53,002 bases of DNA from a virus, in the IMG/VR virus record IMGVR_UViG_3300049732_000296, positions 1-53,002 of that record. One strand, given 5' to 3'. This document shows positions 1 to 6,519 of the stretch, piece by piece; the stretch's first letter is position 1, and the number at the start of each line of letters is the position of its first letter. Position numbers and translations under genes: made by a program. Below the pieces are notes generated by a model. The model saw only the letters and a program-made list of their open reading frames with translations. It was not told where the DNA came from and did no database searches.

Positions 1-246
1 AAGCTGCTCGTCAAGAACGCGGACGCCGTCGAGGCGATCCATGTCCTCGCCTACGAGTGCCTACGATCGCCCGGGATGGCCGTCGCTGTTACTCAGATCG
101 CTGACGGTCTTGAGACGGTTCGGATCTCTGCCGCAAGAAAGGCAGAAGGGCTTTCAGAATTACCCGAGCCTCGTCCTCCGGAGACAAGTCCGAGCGGTCC
201 GGAGCGACGCAGGCCGACGCGGAAGACGCGAAAGGAAACGGAATGA
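1..246 (+). CDS. C-terminal part of an unrecognised phage protein (left-truncated by the window)
   Basis: An open frame enters from the left edge and stops at 244-246. It gives 81 residues: a helical part containing AIHVLAYECLRS and VTQIADGLETV, then a basic, proline-rich tail ending RKTRKETE. I do not recognise the family. It sits directly upstream of the accessory cassette, as the gene at 47125-47508 does in the second copy of this region, so it may be the positional equivalent of that putative lysogeny regulator. No sequence similarity between the two is obvious. The start lies outside the window. Confidence 0.55.
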   Translation, partial: KLLVKNADAVEAIHVLAYECLRSPGMAVAVTQIADGLETVRISAARKAEGLSELPEPRPPETSPSGPERRRPTRKTRKETE

Positions 247-375
247 TCTGTCCCACCATCAATCCTACCGGGATCGGCTACCGGGTGCGACTCCCGGCGT
301 CTCGCCGGCCCGAATCGGCGAGTGGAGCCTGTCTCGACGTTGGGCCTCTTATACTCCAGGCGGGATGAGAATGCA
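247..375 (+). promoter_or_regulatory. Conserved intergenic block upstream of accessory cassette (unit A copy)
   Basis: This gene-free stretch matches 47509-47635 upstream of the second cassette. The longest identical run is AGCCTGTCTCGACGTTGGGC at 326-345 (also 47586-47605). It is followed in both by a TATACT/TATACC hexamer (350-355 and 47610-47615) lying 20 bases before the first cassette start codon. A single-base length difference (8 versus 9 bases after GAATCG) breaks any shared reading frame, so conservation is probably at DNA or RNA level. A 7-bp stem CTCGCCG/CGGCGAG (301-307/316-322) lies inside this copy. No good -35 box is seen at standard spacing, so an activated promoter is possible. 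Confidence 0.5.
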
Positions 376-790
376 ATGCCCGCCGTAGCAGGCCAGAAGA
401 ATGACCCGGCCGCTATTGGATGCGTCGTGGTACTTGCCGTTCTTGCCTTCTTTTGCGGGGTCGCGCGCGTGTCGTCCTGCGTCGGTGGCAAGGAAACCAC
501 CCAACAAGCCCAGGCACAGATCGCCGAGAAGGCGGCCATCTACGAGTCGGCCATCCAGCAGTTCCAGACCGCGGGGGTAGTAAAAAAAATACGAGCCCAG
601 GATGAACACCGCGCACGTCGACCCCTTGAAATGGGCGGCCCTCAACGTGGACGAGAAGGAGAAGCTGGCCTTCACGCTGGCCGAGTACTGTGGGACCAAG
701 AATGGGGTATCGGCGCGGGTCGAGATCTACAGCTACCAGAGCGGAAAGAAGCTGGCCGCCTATAGCGCGCTCGGATTCAAGGTCGAATGA
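376..790 (+). pseudogene. Cassette gene 1: small membrane-anchored protein, interrupted by a +1 frameshift at an A8 run
   Basis: The first frame starts at 376 with one hydrophobic segment (residues about 16-30) and a possible lipobox VSSC. It loses similarity to the homologue at 47636-48049 at the eight-A run at 582-589. The matching C-terminal half resumes one frame away, giving NTAHVDPLKWAALNVD and IYSYQSGKKLAAY, and stops at 788-790. Removing one A would restore a protein collinear with the intact homologue. Explanations are a true mutation, an assembly or sequencing error, or transcriptional slippage on A8 that makes some full-length protein. The stop overlaps the next start (ATGA). Function unknown; the topology suggests an inner-membrane anchor with an exported C-terminal domain. 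Confidence 0.7.
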
Positions 791-981
791 GCACGCCCGA
801 GATCACCGCCTGCCCCCACTGTGGCGCGTCGATGCGCTCGAGCTCGCGCGTCTGTTCTCGCTGCCATCTTCCGCGGGAGGTCAAGGCCAGCATCGACTTC
901 GGACTGCGCCGGCACACGCCCAAGAGCCCTGACGTCCAGGATGAACCGAGGCCCGAGGTGGAAGATCTCGAGGTCGAATGA
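787..981 (+). CDS. Cassette gene 2: small zinc-ribbon protein
   Basis: A 64-residue protein with two CxxC knuckles, CPHC (residues 9-12) and CSRC (23-26), the usual ligands of a single zinc ribbon. A conserved segment SIDFGLRR follows, then a variable acidic tail. The homologue at 48046-48222 keeps both knuckles and SIDFGLRR. The start overlaps the preceding stop and its own stop overlaps the next start, so it is translationally coupled in the cassette. Small zinc ribbons often mediate protein or nucleic-acid contacts. The actual role is unknown; conservation beside two different integrases suggests it works with the other cassette products. Confidence 0.8.
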   Translation: MSTPEITACPHCGASMRSSSRVCSRCHLPREVKASIDFGLRRHTPKSPDVQDEPRPEVEDLEVE

Positions 982-1325
982 TGGAGATCAGGGCGTTCAT
1001 CTCGGATGTCCTCAAGGCCGTGGTCGACGGTGTCGTCGACGCTCAGATGGCGACCAAGTCATCGGGGGCAGTGATCAGCCCGGCGCGGTCACGGGAGTTC
1101 AGCATCCCCACCGATTTATCTGGCGCCGGCGGCGACATTCAGACGATCGATTTCGAGATCGCGATCACGGCGACGAAGCCCGAGCGTGGGAAGGGCGAGG
1201 CCCATCCCACCGTCTGGGCCGCGACGTCTGACGAGGTCGGAAGGCCATCCAGCTCACGGGCCCTATCGAGGCTGAAGTTCCGAGTTCCGGTGGCGCTCCC
1301 CGTTCAGCGCTCGCCGAAGAAGTGA
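978..1325 (+). CDS. Cassette gene 3: trypco2-like small protein
   Basis: A 115-residue protein. The N-terminal helix FISDVLKAVVDGVVDAQ is followed by a beta-rich half with IDFEIAITAT, then VWAATSDEVG and SRLKFRVPVALP. This order (a V/I-x-F-x-IA-T strand, a central VW strand, a final S-R-x-KF-x-VPV-x-LP strand) is shared with 48219-48578 and 48575-48895. It resembles a widespread family of small bacterial hypothetical proteins and recalls the TRYPCO2 domain described near conflict-system effectors. That assignment is from memory of the consensus and needs a profile search. The start overlaps the stop of the zinc-ribbon gene; the integrase starts at GTG inside its own stop. Confidence 0.75.
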   Translation: MMEIRAFISDVLKAVVDGVVDAQMATKSSGAVISPARSREFSIPTDLSGAGGDIQTIDFEIAITATKPERGKGEAHPTVWAATSDEVGRPSSSRALSRLKFRVPVALPVQRSPKK

Positions 1326-2383
1326 TCCGCAAGCCCCGCACCGGTCCCCGCCGGCCGAAGGGTACGGGCCGAATCGACCAGCTCCCCTCCGGTGCGTGGC
1401 GGGCGAGGATCACGATCGCCGGAAGGATCTACCAGAAGACCCTGGTGGGGCACGGCGCCAGGACCCGCGTCAGGGCCTGGCTGGAATCGAAGATCGGGGA
1501 GCGGGCGGCCATCGAGTCCGGAACGGGTGACGTCCGCGGCACCCGGCAAGGCGTCACGGTGGAGAGCCTGGCGGACGAGTACCTGGAGGACCTGCGGCAG
1601 ATCGGGCGCACCCCTGACACGCTCCGCGGGTACCGGCGGCACCTGGCCGTGGTGCTGCGGCACTGGAGCCGGGTGCGGCTGCGGGAGCTGACCGGGCCGA
1701 GGCTCGAGCAGATCCGCGCGGAGATGACCGCGTTCAAGTGGTCGCCGTCCACGGTCCGGAACCGGCTCGACAGGCTCACCGGCATGGCCCGGTTCGCCAT
1801 GCGCATGGGCTACATCCCGGCCCGCGTGCTCCCGGTGAGACGGCCGAAGGTGACCATCGCGTCCAGACCCCACCCGTACACCGACGCCGAGGTCGCCGCG
1901 CTGGTGCAGGCCGCGAAGGCTGCGGGGCCGCGCGAGCTGGTCGCGGTCCTGCTCGGCGCCGACGCCGGGCTACGCCGCGGCGAGATCATGCGGGCGAGCA
2001 AGGCCGACTTCGACCCGCACCAGCGACGGCTCCACGTCCCGATGGGCAAGACGGGATCGCGGTGGATCCCCGTAACGCGACGCCTGGCGCGCGCGCTTGA
2101 CCGCTGTGAGCCGTTCTCCACCGGGAAGTACGTCTGCCGCCCGACGTGGACGGACCCGACTCCGCTCGTTGGGTGGCTCCAGGACGTCTGGGCGGCCGCT
2201 GGCATCGATGGCGGCACGAGGCTGCACCGGTTACGGCACTACTGGGCCACGCTGATGGTGCGCAACGGCGCGAAGCTCGATCAGCTCCTCGCGTGGGGCG
2301 GGTGGGCCAATCTCTCCACGGTGCGGCGGTATCTCCACGAGCGGGACGACCTGGACCGTAGCCCGGTGGACCGGATTCGATAG
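1322..2383 (+). CDS. int: Tyrosine-recombinase phage integrase (unit A, tRNA-Cys site)
   Basis: A 353-residue site-specific recombinase expected to integrate and excise phage DNA at a tRNA gene. It has an N-terminal AP2-like arm-binding region (GAWRARITIAGR), a SAM-like core-binding domain (about 80-165) and a catalytic domain. The visible active site comprises R218 in GLRRGE, K243 in MGKTGS, the HRLRH box (H302, R305), W328 in GGWANL and the nucleophile Y337 in RRYLHE. It starts at GTG overlapping the preceding stop. Its stop codon lies in the first 11-bp arm repeat, and the tRNA-Cys core lies 43 bases downstream. It is clearly different from the integrase at 48892-50034, although the genes before both are homologous. 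Confidence 0.95.
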   Translation: MIRKPRTGPRRPKGTGRIDQLPSGAWRARITIAGRIYQKTLVGHGARTRVRAWLESKIGERAAIESGTGDVRGTRQGVTVESLADEYLEDLRQIGRTPDTLRGYRRHLAVVLRHWSRVRLRELTGPRLEQIRAEMTAFKWSPSTVRNRLDRLTGMARFAMRMGYIPARVLPVRRPKVTIASRPHPYTDAEVAALVQAAKAAGPRELVAVLLGADAGLRRGEIMRASKADFDPHQRRLHVPMGKTGSRWIPVTRRLARALDRCEPFSTGKYVCRPTWTDPTPLVGWLQDVWAAAGIDGGTRLHRLRHYWATLMVRNGAKLDQLLAWGGWANLSTVRRYLHERDDLDRSPVDRIR

Positions 2384-2402
2384 TGTCATGGTAGTGTCAC
2401 GG
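2381..2402. repeat. Two tandem 11-bp integrase arm-type sites, TAGTGTCAYGG
   Basis: TAGTGTCATGG (2381-2391) is followed at once by TAGTGTCACGG (2392-2402), between the integrase gene and the tRNA-Cys core. A third copy lies at 2611-2621 on the other side of the core. Short direct repeats flanking a core are typical of integrase arm-binding sites in phage attP regions. The assignment to Int is inferred from placement. Confidence 0.65.
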
Positions 2403-2425
2403 GGACGGGATTTTCACGAAAAAGG

Positions 2426-2471
2426 TGGAGGCGGCGACCGGGATCGAACCGGTGATGAGGGTTTTGCAGAA
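2426..2471 (-). tRNA. 3' fragment of tRNA-Cys(GCA), probable attP core
   Basis: Read on the minus strand this ends ..GGTCGCCGCCTCCA. It contains the T-arm CCGGTTCGATCCCGG and the anticodon-loop sequence CTGCAAA (GCA), matching the 3' half of bacterial tRNA-Cys. Upstream (2472-2504) the match collapses. The anticodon stem has two mismatches and the 5' acceptor candidate GGCGCGG mispairs at two places with CGCCGCC. So this is not a full functional tRNA gene; it is the copied 3' segment that phages carry to rebuild the target tRNA on integration. A D-stem-like CTGG/CCAG remains by chance or descent. Confidence 0.75.
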
Positions 2472-2610
2472 CGCTCTGGCCCCTCGGCCGCCCAGGGCCG
2501 CGCCGGTCCGTTTCGTGGTTAACCGGCTCGTTTCCATGGGCTTACTGGTTTGCCGTGGAATCCGGCCGTGACCACCCTGGACCATGAGAAACCGATGGGT
2601 CCTGCGGGGA

Positions 2611-2621
2611 TAGTGTCACGG
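2611..2621. repeat. Third 11-bp arm-type site on the far side of the core
   Basis: TAGTGTCACGG is identical to the copy at 2392-2402 but lies on the lysis-gene side of the tRNA-Cys core. Arm sites of the same sequence on both sides indicate an unrecombined attP rather than a phage-host junction. Confidence 0.6.
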
Positions 2622-2652
2622 ACGGGCGCTCCCAGAAGGGAAGCAAAAGGGC

Positions 2653-2681
2653 TGGACGCTGCCCGGTGCGGCGCGTATAAC
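2653..2681 (+). promoter_or_regulatory. Sigma70-type promoter for a near-leaderless small ORF
   Basis: A -35 TGGACG (2653-2658), a 17-base spacer and a -10 TATAAC (2676-2681) match the sigma70 consensus at 4/6 and 5/6. The expected start is about 2688-2689, on the ATG of the small frame at 2689, so the transcript would be leaderless or nearly so. Confidence 0.55.
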
Positions 2682-2688
2682 ACCCCCC

Positions 2689-2787
2689 ATGGTGAGAAAG
2701 CCGACCCGGAAGAAGCGGGCGCAGGACCTCGAGGACGAGGACGACGACCGGTGGTACGAGGCGCGTATCGCTTGCGTCTACGGCTGA
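2689..2787 (+). CDS. Possible 32-residue charged small protein, leaderless
   Basis: The frame begins with a basic stretch (RKPTRKKRAQ) and continues with an acidic run (DLEDEDDD), then RWYEARIACVYG. Evidence is the promoter placed to start transcription at its ATG and its location between the attachment site and the convergent lysis genes. It has no counterpart after the tRNA-Ala site at 50245-50367. No family is recognised. It could be a cargo gene or chance. Confidence 0.35.
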   Translation: MVRKPTRKKRAQDLEDEDDDRWYEARIACVYG

Positions 2788-2938
2788 AGACGAGGGCTGC
2801 CGCCATCTGTGCGCCTAGCACTGCGGGAGTATACGTCCCCTTCTCGTAAACTCGACCCCTCGGGCGTAAGTGTGACCCGCTCTTTTTCTTGCGACGGCAC
2901 TACGGTCGGCAGCCCGCTCCCACCAGTTATTGGAACGC

Positions 2939-3655
2939 CTATCGACGGCCGAGCGACAGCTCGGGTCCGCCGGCGATCGCCCACTCGGAGCGGTCGAGGT
3001 CGTAGTCCAGATCGGCCCACCACCCGACGCGCTTCCGGCCGTACCAGCTGAGCCCGGCGCGCAGTCCCGGGTCGCTCGAGATGCCGACCCGGAGTGCCGC
3101 CCGCCAGCTGGCGAGCTGCTCTTCGACCGTCCCGGCCGGTCGGCTCGAGACCGCCTCGGACTCCGTCAGGTCAAGGGGGCCGTCGTACAGCCGGACCCAG
3201 GGGGCGTCGGATCCCATGCGCACGTCGCAGAACAGACGACCGCGCCAGCCGGCAACGACGCGATCGCCCTCCAACCCCTCGACCTTCTGCAGGCCCTCGG
3301 TGCCGGCCACGGCCTCGAGGTCGGTCAGGGCTGGATCCAGGACGACGTACTCCTTGATGGCCTCGCGGGCCTCCGGAGGCACCGGGCGGACCTCGCCGCG
3401 CAGCCGGGCGATCTCGACCGTGCGGGCCTGGACGTCGCCCTCAAGCTCGGCGACCTTGCCCTCCGCAGTGCGCAGCTCGCCGGCGAGCCGATCGAGGGCC
3501 TCCTGGTCGACCACCTTGACCTCGACGACCTCGGGGGGCAGGGGTGGCAGCGGAGGCGGAGGCGGCGGCTCGGGCCCTGTGCACCGGCCCAGCCCGAACG
3601 CCGCGGGGATCGCCACGAGGGCCAGGGCAAAGGCGATCAGGCGGAGGCGGGTCAT
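2939..3655 (-). CDS. Membrane-anchored, proline-rich coiled-coil lysis-cassette protein (spanin-like)
   Basis: A 238-residue protein starting MTRLRLIAFALALVAIP. One N-terminal hydrophobic segment (about 5-20) is followed by a proline run, a predicted coiled coil (VDQEALDRLAGELRTAEG onward, to about residue 85) and a C-terminal beta-rich part ending in aromatic strands. An anchor plus periplasmic coil at the end of a lysis operon fits an inner-membrane spanin or similar envelope-spanning protein, but no family match is certain. C27 lies in GLGRC, not a standard lipobox. The homologue at 50368-51078 shares most residues throughout. Confidence 0.7.
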   Translation of the reverse strand: MTRLRLIAFALALVAIPAAFGLGRCTGPEPPPPPPLPPLPPEVVEVKVVDQEALDRLAGELRTAEGKVAELEGDVQARTVEIARLRGEVRPVPPEAREAIKEYVVLDPALTDLEAVAGTEGLQKVEGLEGDRVVAGWRGRLFCDVRMGSDAPWVRLYDGPLDLTESEAVSSRPAGTVEEQLASWRAALRVGISSDPGLRAGLSWYGRKRVGWWADLDYDLDRSEWAIAGGPELSLGRR

Positions 3656-3657
3656 GC

Positions 3658-3816
3658 TTACCCCCGCCGGCGACGCGTCCGACGCACCACCACCCAGACG
3701 GCGTGGAGCGGCAGCGAGGTGACGAGGACGCCGACGTAGGTGGTCGAGCACTTCGAGGCAACCACGCCCAGCAGGATCAGCGCGTGCGCGAACACGTGCA
3801 TCCCGATGGTGCTCAC
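3658..3816 (-). CDS. Small membrane protein of the lysis cassette
   Basis: A 52-residue protein starting at GTG, with one long or two short hydrophobic segments (HALILLGVVA and TYVGVLVTSLPLHAVWVVV) and a basic tail RRTRRRRG. The GTG overlaps the stop of the holin-like gene and the stop lies just before the next ATG. The counterpart at 51463-51606 shares the ALxLLG..xSKC pattern and a basic end. Role unknown; small size and basic tail fit a holin accessory or antiholin. Confidence 0.65.
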   Translation of the reverse strand: MSTIGMHVFAHALILLGVVASKCSTTYVGVLVTSLPLHAVWVVVRRTRRRRG

Positions 3817-4148
3817 GAGTCACCTCCACCGTCCGAAACGTTCGGTGCCGTCAGCTTCTTCGACGCCCACACGACGCCGTAGCTGCCGACGACGGTTGCG
3901 ACCGACATGAGCGCGATCCCGGCGAGCGACGCTTCCCAGCCCTCACCCGGGAGCGCCAGGAAGCCGGCCCGCCAGCCGACGATCCCGAGGAGGAACGAGT
4001 ACAGGAGCGCGTTGTACCGCTTCCGGTTGCCCTTGTTGGGGTCGGGGCTCGTGCGCCCGATGGGCAGCGTCGCCCATTCCGAGAGCCCCATCGCACTTCC
4101 ACCGATGGTCACGAACTGCACCAGGTAGCGGGCGAGCATGTCGTCCAT
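3813..4148 (-). CDS. Putative holin (two to three membrane segments)
   Basis: A 111-residue protein with hydrophobic segments near residues 8-25, 47-65 and 72-95 and a short polar C-terminus TAPNVSDGGGDS. A central conserved stretch (EWATLPIGRTSP then NKGNRKRYNA) is shared with 51603-51941. Size, topology and position just after the endolysin gene fit a holin that would open the inner membrane. No signature motif defines the class, so the call rests on topology and context. It overlaps both neighbours by four bases. Confidence 0.65.
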   Translation of the reverse strand: MDDMLARYLVQFVTIGGSAMGLSEWATLPIGRTSPDPNKGNRKRYNALLYSFLLGIVGWRAGFLALPGEGWEASLAGIALMSVATVVGSYGVVWASKKLTAPNVSDGGGDS

Positions 4149-4603
4149 CAGCGTCTCTCCTTCAGCAGCTCACCGAGCTGTGTCTTGACCTCTGCGATCT
4201 GACCGCCGACGTGCCCGAGAGCTCCGTGAAATCCGGCGATCGTGGCGTCGAACGTGGCCTTGGCGACGAGATCCTGGTAGAGCCGTTGCTTCTGATTCTC
4301 GGCCCACTCCATGTGCGATTCCTGCCAGGCATGGAGCGCGGCGATCTTTTCCTTGTTCTCCTCGTGCATCCGATTCGCTTCTTCCTTGCGCGCGCTTTCT
4401 CTCTCTGACCTGGCCGACTCGTTCGCCTCCATCGTCGCGCTCAGGGCTCGGAACGCCCCGAACAGTCGAATGAGGGCACCGACGGCGGAGCCGAGCAGGA
4501 CGCCCATCGCCGCCACGAGGACGCGCATCACGATGTCGCCGGTCGTGGTCTGCGGAGCATCGTGCGAGGCGAGCTGGGCCAGCACGGCGAGGAGCACGCT
4601 CAT
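4148..4603 (-). CDS. Lysis-cassette membrane protein with long coiled coil
   Basis: A 151-residue protein. The start is ATG 4603, which overlaps the endolysin stop. It has hydrophobic stretches at about 1-12 and 27-48 (MRVLVAAMGVLLGSAVGALI), then a long charged coiled coil with ARSERESARKEEANRMHEE, and an amphipathic end. The homologue is 51941-52429. Holin-like or Rz-type roles are possible and family assignment is uncertain. A start further upstream is open, but it would overlap the endolysin gene extensively and gives no recognisable protein. Confidence 0.7.
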   Translation of the reverse strand: MSVLLAVLAQLASHDAPQTTTGDIVMRVLVAAMGVLLGSAVGALIRLFGAFRALSATMEANESARSERESARKEEANRMHEENKEKIAALHAWQESHMEWAENQKQRLYQDLVAKATFDATIAGFHGALGHVGGQIAEVKTQLGELLKERR

Positions 4604-5076
4604 GGCACCTCCGGCAGCGGGTCGACCAATCCTCGGAGCCACAGCAGCGGGTGGATCGGCGTGTCGTTGATCCGCACTTCCCAGTGGAGGTGGGGCGGGA
4701 TCCCTGGGCGGTCGGCGTTGCCGGTCTTCCCTGTTCGGCCGAGCTGGTCGCCGGCTTTCAGCACGTCGCCGATGGCGCACGAGCGCGACTTCAGGTGGGC
4801 GTACCTCGTCTCGAGCCCGTCCGGCCCGGCCAAGTAGACGACCTCGCCGTAGGTGGTCGAGACGCCCGAGCGCGTCACCATGCCGTCGTGGGCCGCATGG
4901 CACGGCCAGTCCTGCACGCACAGCTCGTCGACTCCCTTGTGGGCCTGCGGCTTGCCCTGCTCGTTGGTCCTGGTCCAGCCGAAGTCGCCGATGGAAGGGT
5001 TAGCGGTTGAGGTACGCATCGGCGGGAGACCGTCGTCACCGGGCAGGCGACCGAGGAGCGGGTGGACGCGGATCAT
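4600..5076 (-). CDS. M23-family (LytM-type) peptidase, probable endolysin
   Basis: A 158-residue zinc endopeptidase. Visible metal ligands are H and D in HKGVDE (about residues 47-52) and the HxH motif HLHWEV (about 129-134), the M23 signature. AHDGMVTRSG and YAHL also match the fold. It would cut peptide cross-links in peptidoglycan. No signal peptide is seen, so release by the downstream holin-like protein is expected. The equivalent position in the other unit (52429-52806) carries an unrelated M15-type enzyme, so the endolysin gene has been swapped while its neighbours were kept. Confidence 0.88.
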   Translation of the reverse strand: MIRVHPLLGRLPGDDGLPPMRTSTANPSIGDFGWTRTNEQGKPQAHKGVDELCVQDWPCHAAHDGMVTRSGVSTTYGEVVYLAGPDGLETRYAHLKSRSCAIGDVLKAGDQLGRTGKTGNADRPGIPPHLHWEVRINDTPIHPLLWLRGLVDPLPEVP

Positions 5077-5420
5077 CGCGCCGCCCTGTGCTCAGCCTGG
5101 ATGCGTCTCCGGCGCCGCTGCTCCTCCTGGATCTCGCTATAGAGCCCCTTGCGTAGACCCAGGCGTTTCACCTGGTAGCACATGACGCGATTCGAGACCC
5201 CGAGAAACTCCCCCGCTCGCTTCTGCGTCGAGAAGCGATCCATGGCGCCCTTGTAGGCCAGTCGCTCCAGAGCCTCGAGTACCGTCTCGTTCGGGCGGCG
5301 CCGCAGGTCCACCGCGTCGAGCAGGCTCATCAGGAGTCGGGCGAGCGGCTCCTCCCCGAGATCCTCGATGCGCTTACGCGCGACGTGCAGCTCGTGGGTC
5401 TCCGTCAGCGTCAGGCTCAC
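5073..5420 (-). CDS. Fis-type helix-turn-helix regulator in the lysis cassette
   Basis: A 115-residue protein starting at GTG 5420, overlapping the upstream stop. The C-terminal half contains RAGEFLGVSNRVMCYQVKRL, close to the Fis/NtrC C-terminal helix-turn-helix pattern (A..LG.sr.t..y.lkrLgL). A basic tail follows. The N-terminal half is helical and could dimerise. The homologue at 52803-53002 preserves the motif. A DNA-binding protein translated between the secreted tail proteins and the endolysin suggests local control of late or lysis transcription, but its targets are unknown. Confidence 0.75.
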   Translation of the reverse strand: MSLTLTETHELHVARKRIEDLGEEPLARLLMSLLDAVDLRRRPNETVLEALERLAYKGAMDRFSTQKRAGEFLGVSNRVMCYQVKRLGLRKGLYSEIQEEQRRRRRIQAEHRAAR

Positions 5421-6508
5421 GGAACCCTCGTGAACCGCACCGCGTCGGCCACGACGCTCGCCGTGCCGGCCGAAGCCTTGCGAACGGTCACACTCGCCTG
5501 CCCGGTGACGAACTGGTGTGTTCCGAGCGCGGAGGCCGATGTCCACTGCCCGCTGATCCTCTGGTCGCGCGTCACCGAGGCGAGCAGAGCAGACCCGTCG
5601 CGGATCTCGTAGACCGTGGCCGGGTCGCGCGTGCTCGTGCTCGTCCAGTAGGCCTCGACCGCGAGGCGGCCCGCTATCCCAGCGCGCCACGTCCAGGTCG
5701 ATCCCGTGGCAGTTGTCACGTGCGCGGTCCCGCTGCCGCCAGGCGGATATCGGGTCGACGCGGGGGCGGTCTCCGACCATGATCCGCTCGAAGAGACTGA
5801 CGCGGAGTCCACGTTGTCCACGACCACGAGGTCAGGTCCGGGCGCTGGACCCGTCGACACAAGGTCCGAGCGCGTGAGGTTCTGGACCGTTCCAGGGATG
5901 ACCACGGCCGTGATCGTCGCGGGAACGTCCAGGTACGTGTTGTCCGGGTTCGTGATCGTAAGCGTCACAGTCTGCGGCGCCGTCGGAGACGAGACCACCG
6001 CCACGGTGAACGTCATCGACGTGCAGCTCGCCCACTGGACGGCCGACACCATCACGTCCTGGGAGTTGTCGGTCACCTGGAGCCCGCTCCTCAGATTCGT
6101 GCCGGTTACCGTTACCTGGACGGTTTGTCCCGCGAACCACTGCGCCGGGGCAATGCTCGAGACGGTGATCCGTGGCCAGCCGCTGATCTCGTTCGAGAAC
6201 TGCGCCGAGGGCGTGACCGTCCCGCCGACCGTGCAGGTTGCCTTGACGGCGACGAAGCTGGTCGTGCAGTCCGGAGCGGTGAGGTTGAACGCGGTGACGT
6301 TGCCCGTGGGAGTGACGGTCGAGTACGTCCCACTGGCCGTACCGCGGTGGACGGTGTACCCCTTCGTGTCACACCCAGTCGTCGGGAAGGCGACTGGGTC
6401 CCACCGGGCCGGGATCTCTCCGGCGAAGACCCGACACGCGGTCCACCCGCAGATGACCAACGAGATGACGATCGCCGCCAGCAGGCCCAAGAACCGTGCT
6501 CGCTTCAT
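5417..6508 (-). CDS. Secreted multidomain protein: FN3-like, IPT/TIG and golvesin-type C-terminal domains
   Basis: A 363-residue protein starting at MKRARFLG with a good ribosome site (GGAGGACAGACC). It has an N-terminal Sec signal peptide with probable cleavage after FAG near residue 34. A fibronectin-III-like segment follows (YTVHRGTASGTYS), then an IPT/TIG immunoglobulin-like domain (ITVSSIAPAQWFAGQTVQV). The C-terminal domain resembles the golvesin/xanthan-lyase ligand-binding type, with VVDNVDSASVSSSGSW, VEAYWT, GQWTSASALGTHQF and VVADAVRFTRV. It lies immediately downstream of the spike gene. The architecture suggests carbohydrate or surface binding. A signal peptide is unexpected in a phage structural protein. 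Confidence 0.8.
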   Translation of the reverse strand: MKRARFLGLLAAIVISLVICGWTACRVFAGEIPARWDPVAFPTTGCDTKGYTVHRGTASGTYSTVTPTGNVTAFNLTAPDCTTSFVAVKATCTVGGTVTPSAQFSNEISGWPRITVSSIAPAQWFAGQTVQVTVTGTNLRSGLQVTDNSQDVMVSAVQWASCTSMTFTVAVVSSPTAPQTVTLTITNPDNTYLDVPATITAVVIPGTVQNLTRSDLVSTGPAPGPDLVVVDNVDSASVSSSGSWSETAPASTRYPPGGSGTAHVTTATGSTWTWRAGIAGRLAVEAYWTSTSTRDPATVYEIRDGSALLASVTRDQRISGQWTSASALGTHQFVTGQASVTVRKASAGTASVVADAVRFTRVP

Positions 6509-6519
6509 GGTCTGTCCTC

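Noticed and set aside
301-322. Terminator in the cassette leader
   Set aside because: A perfect 7-bp stem is present, but no U run follows and the stem is not kept in the second copy.
2426-2504. Complete tRNA-Cys gene
   Set aside because: The 3' half is excellent, but the acceptor stem has two mispairs and the anticodon stem two mismatches. It fits an attP core, not an active tRNA.
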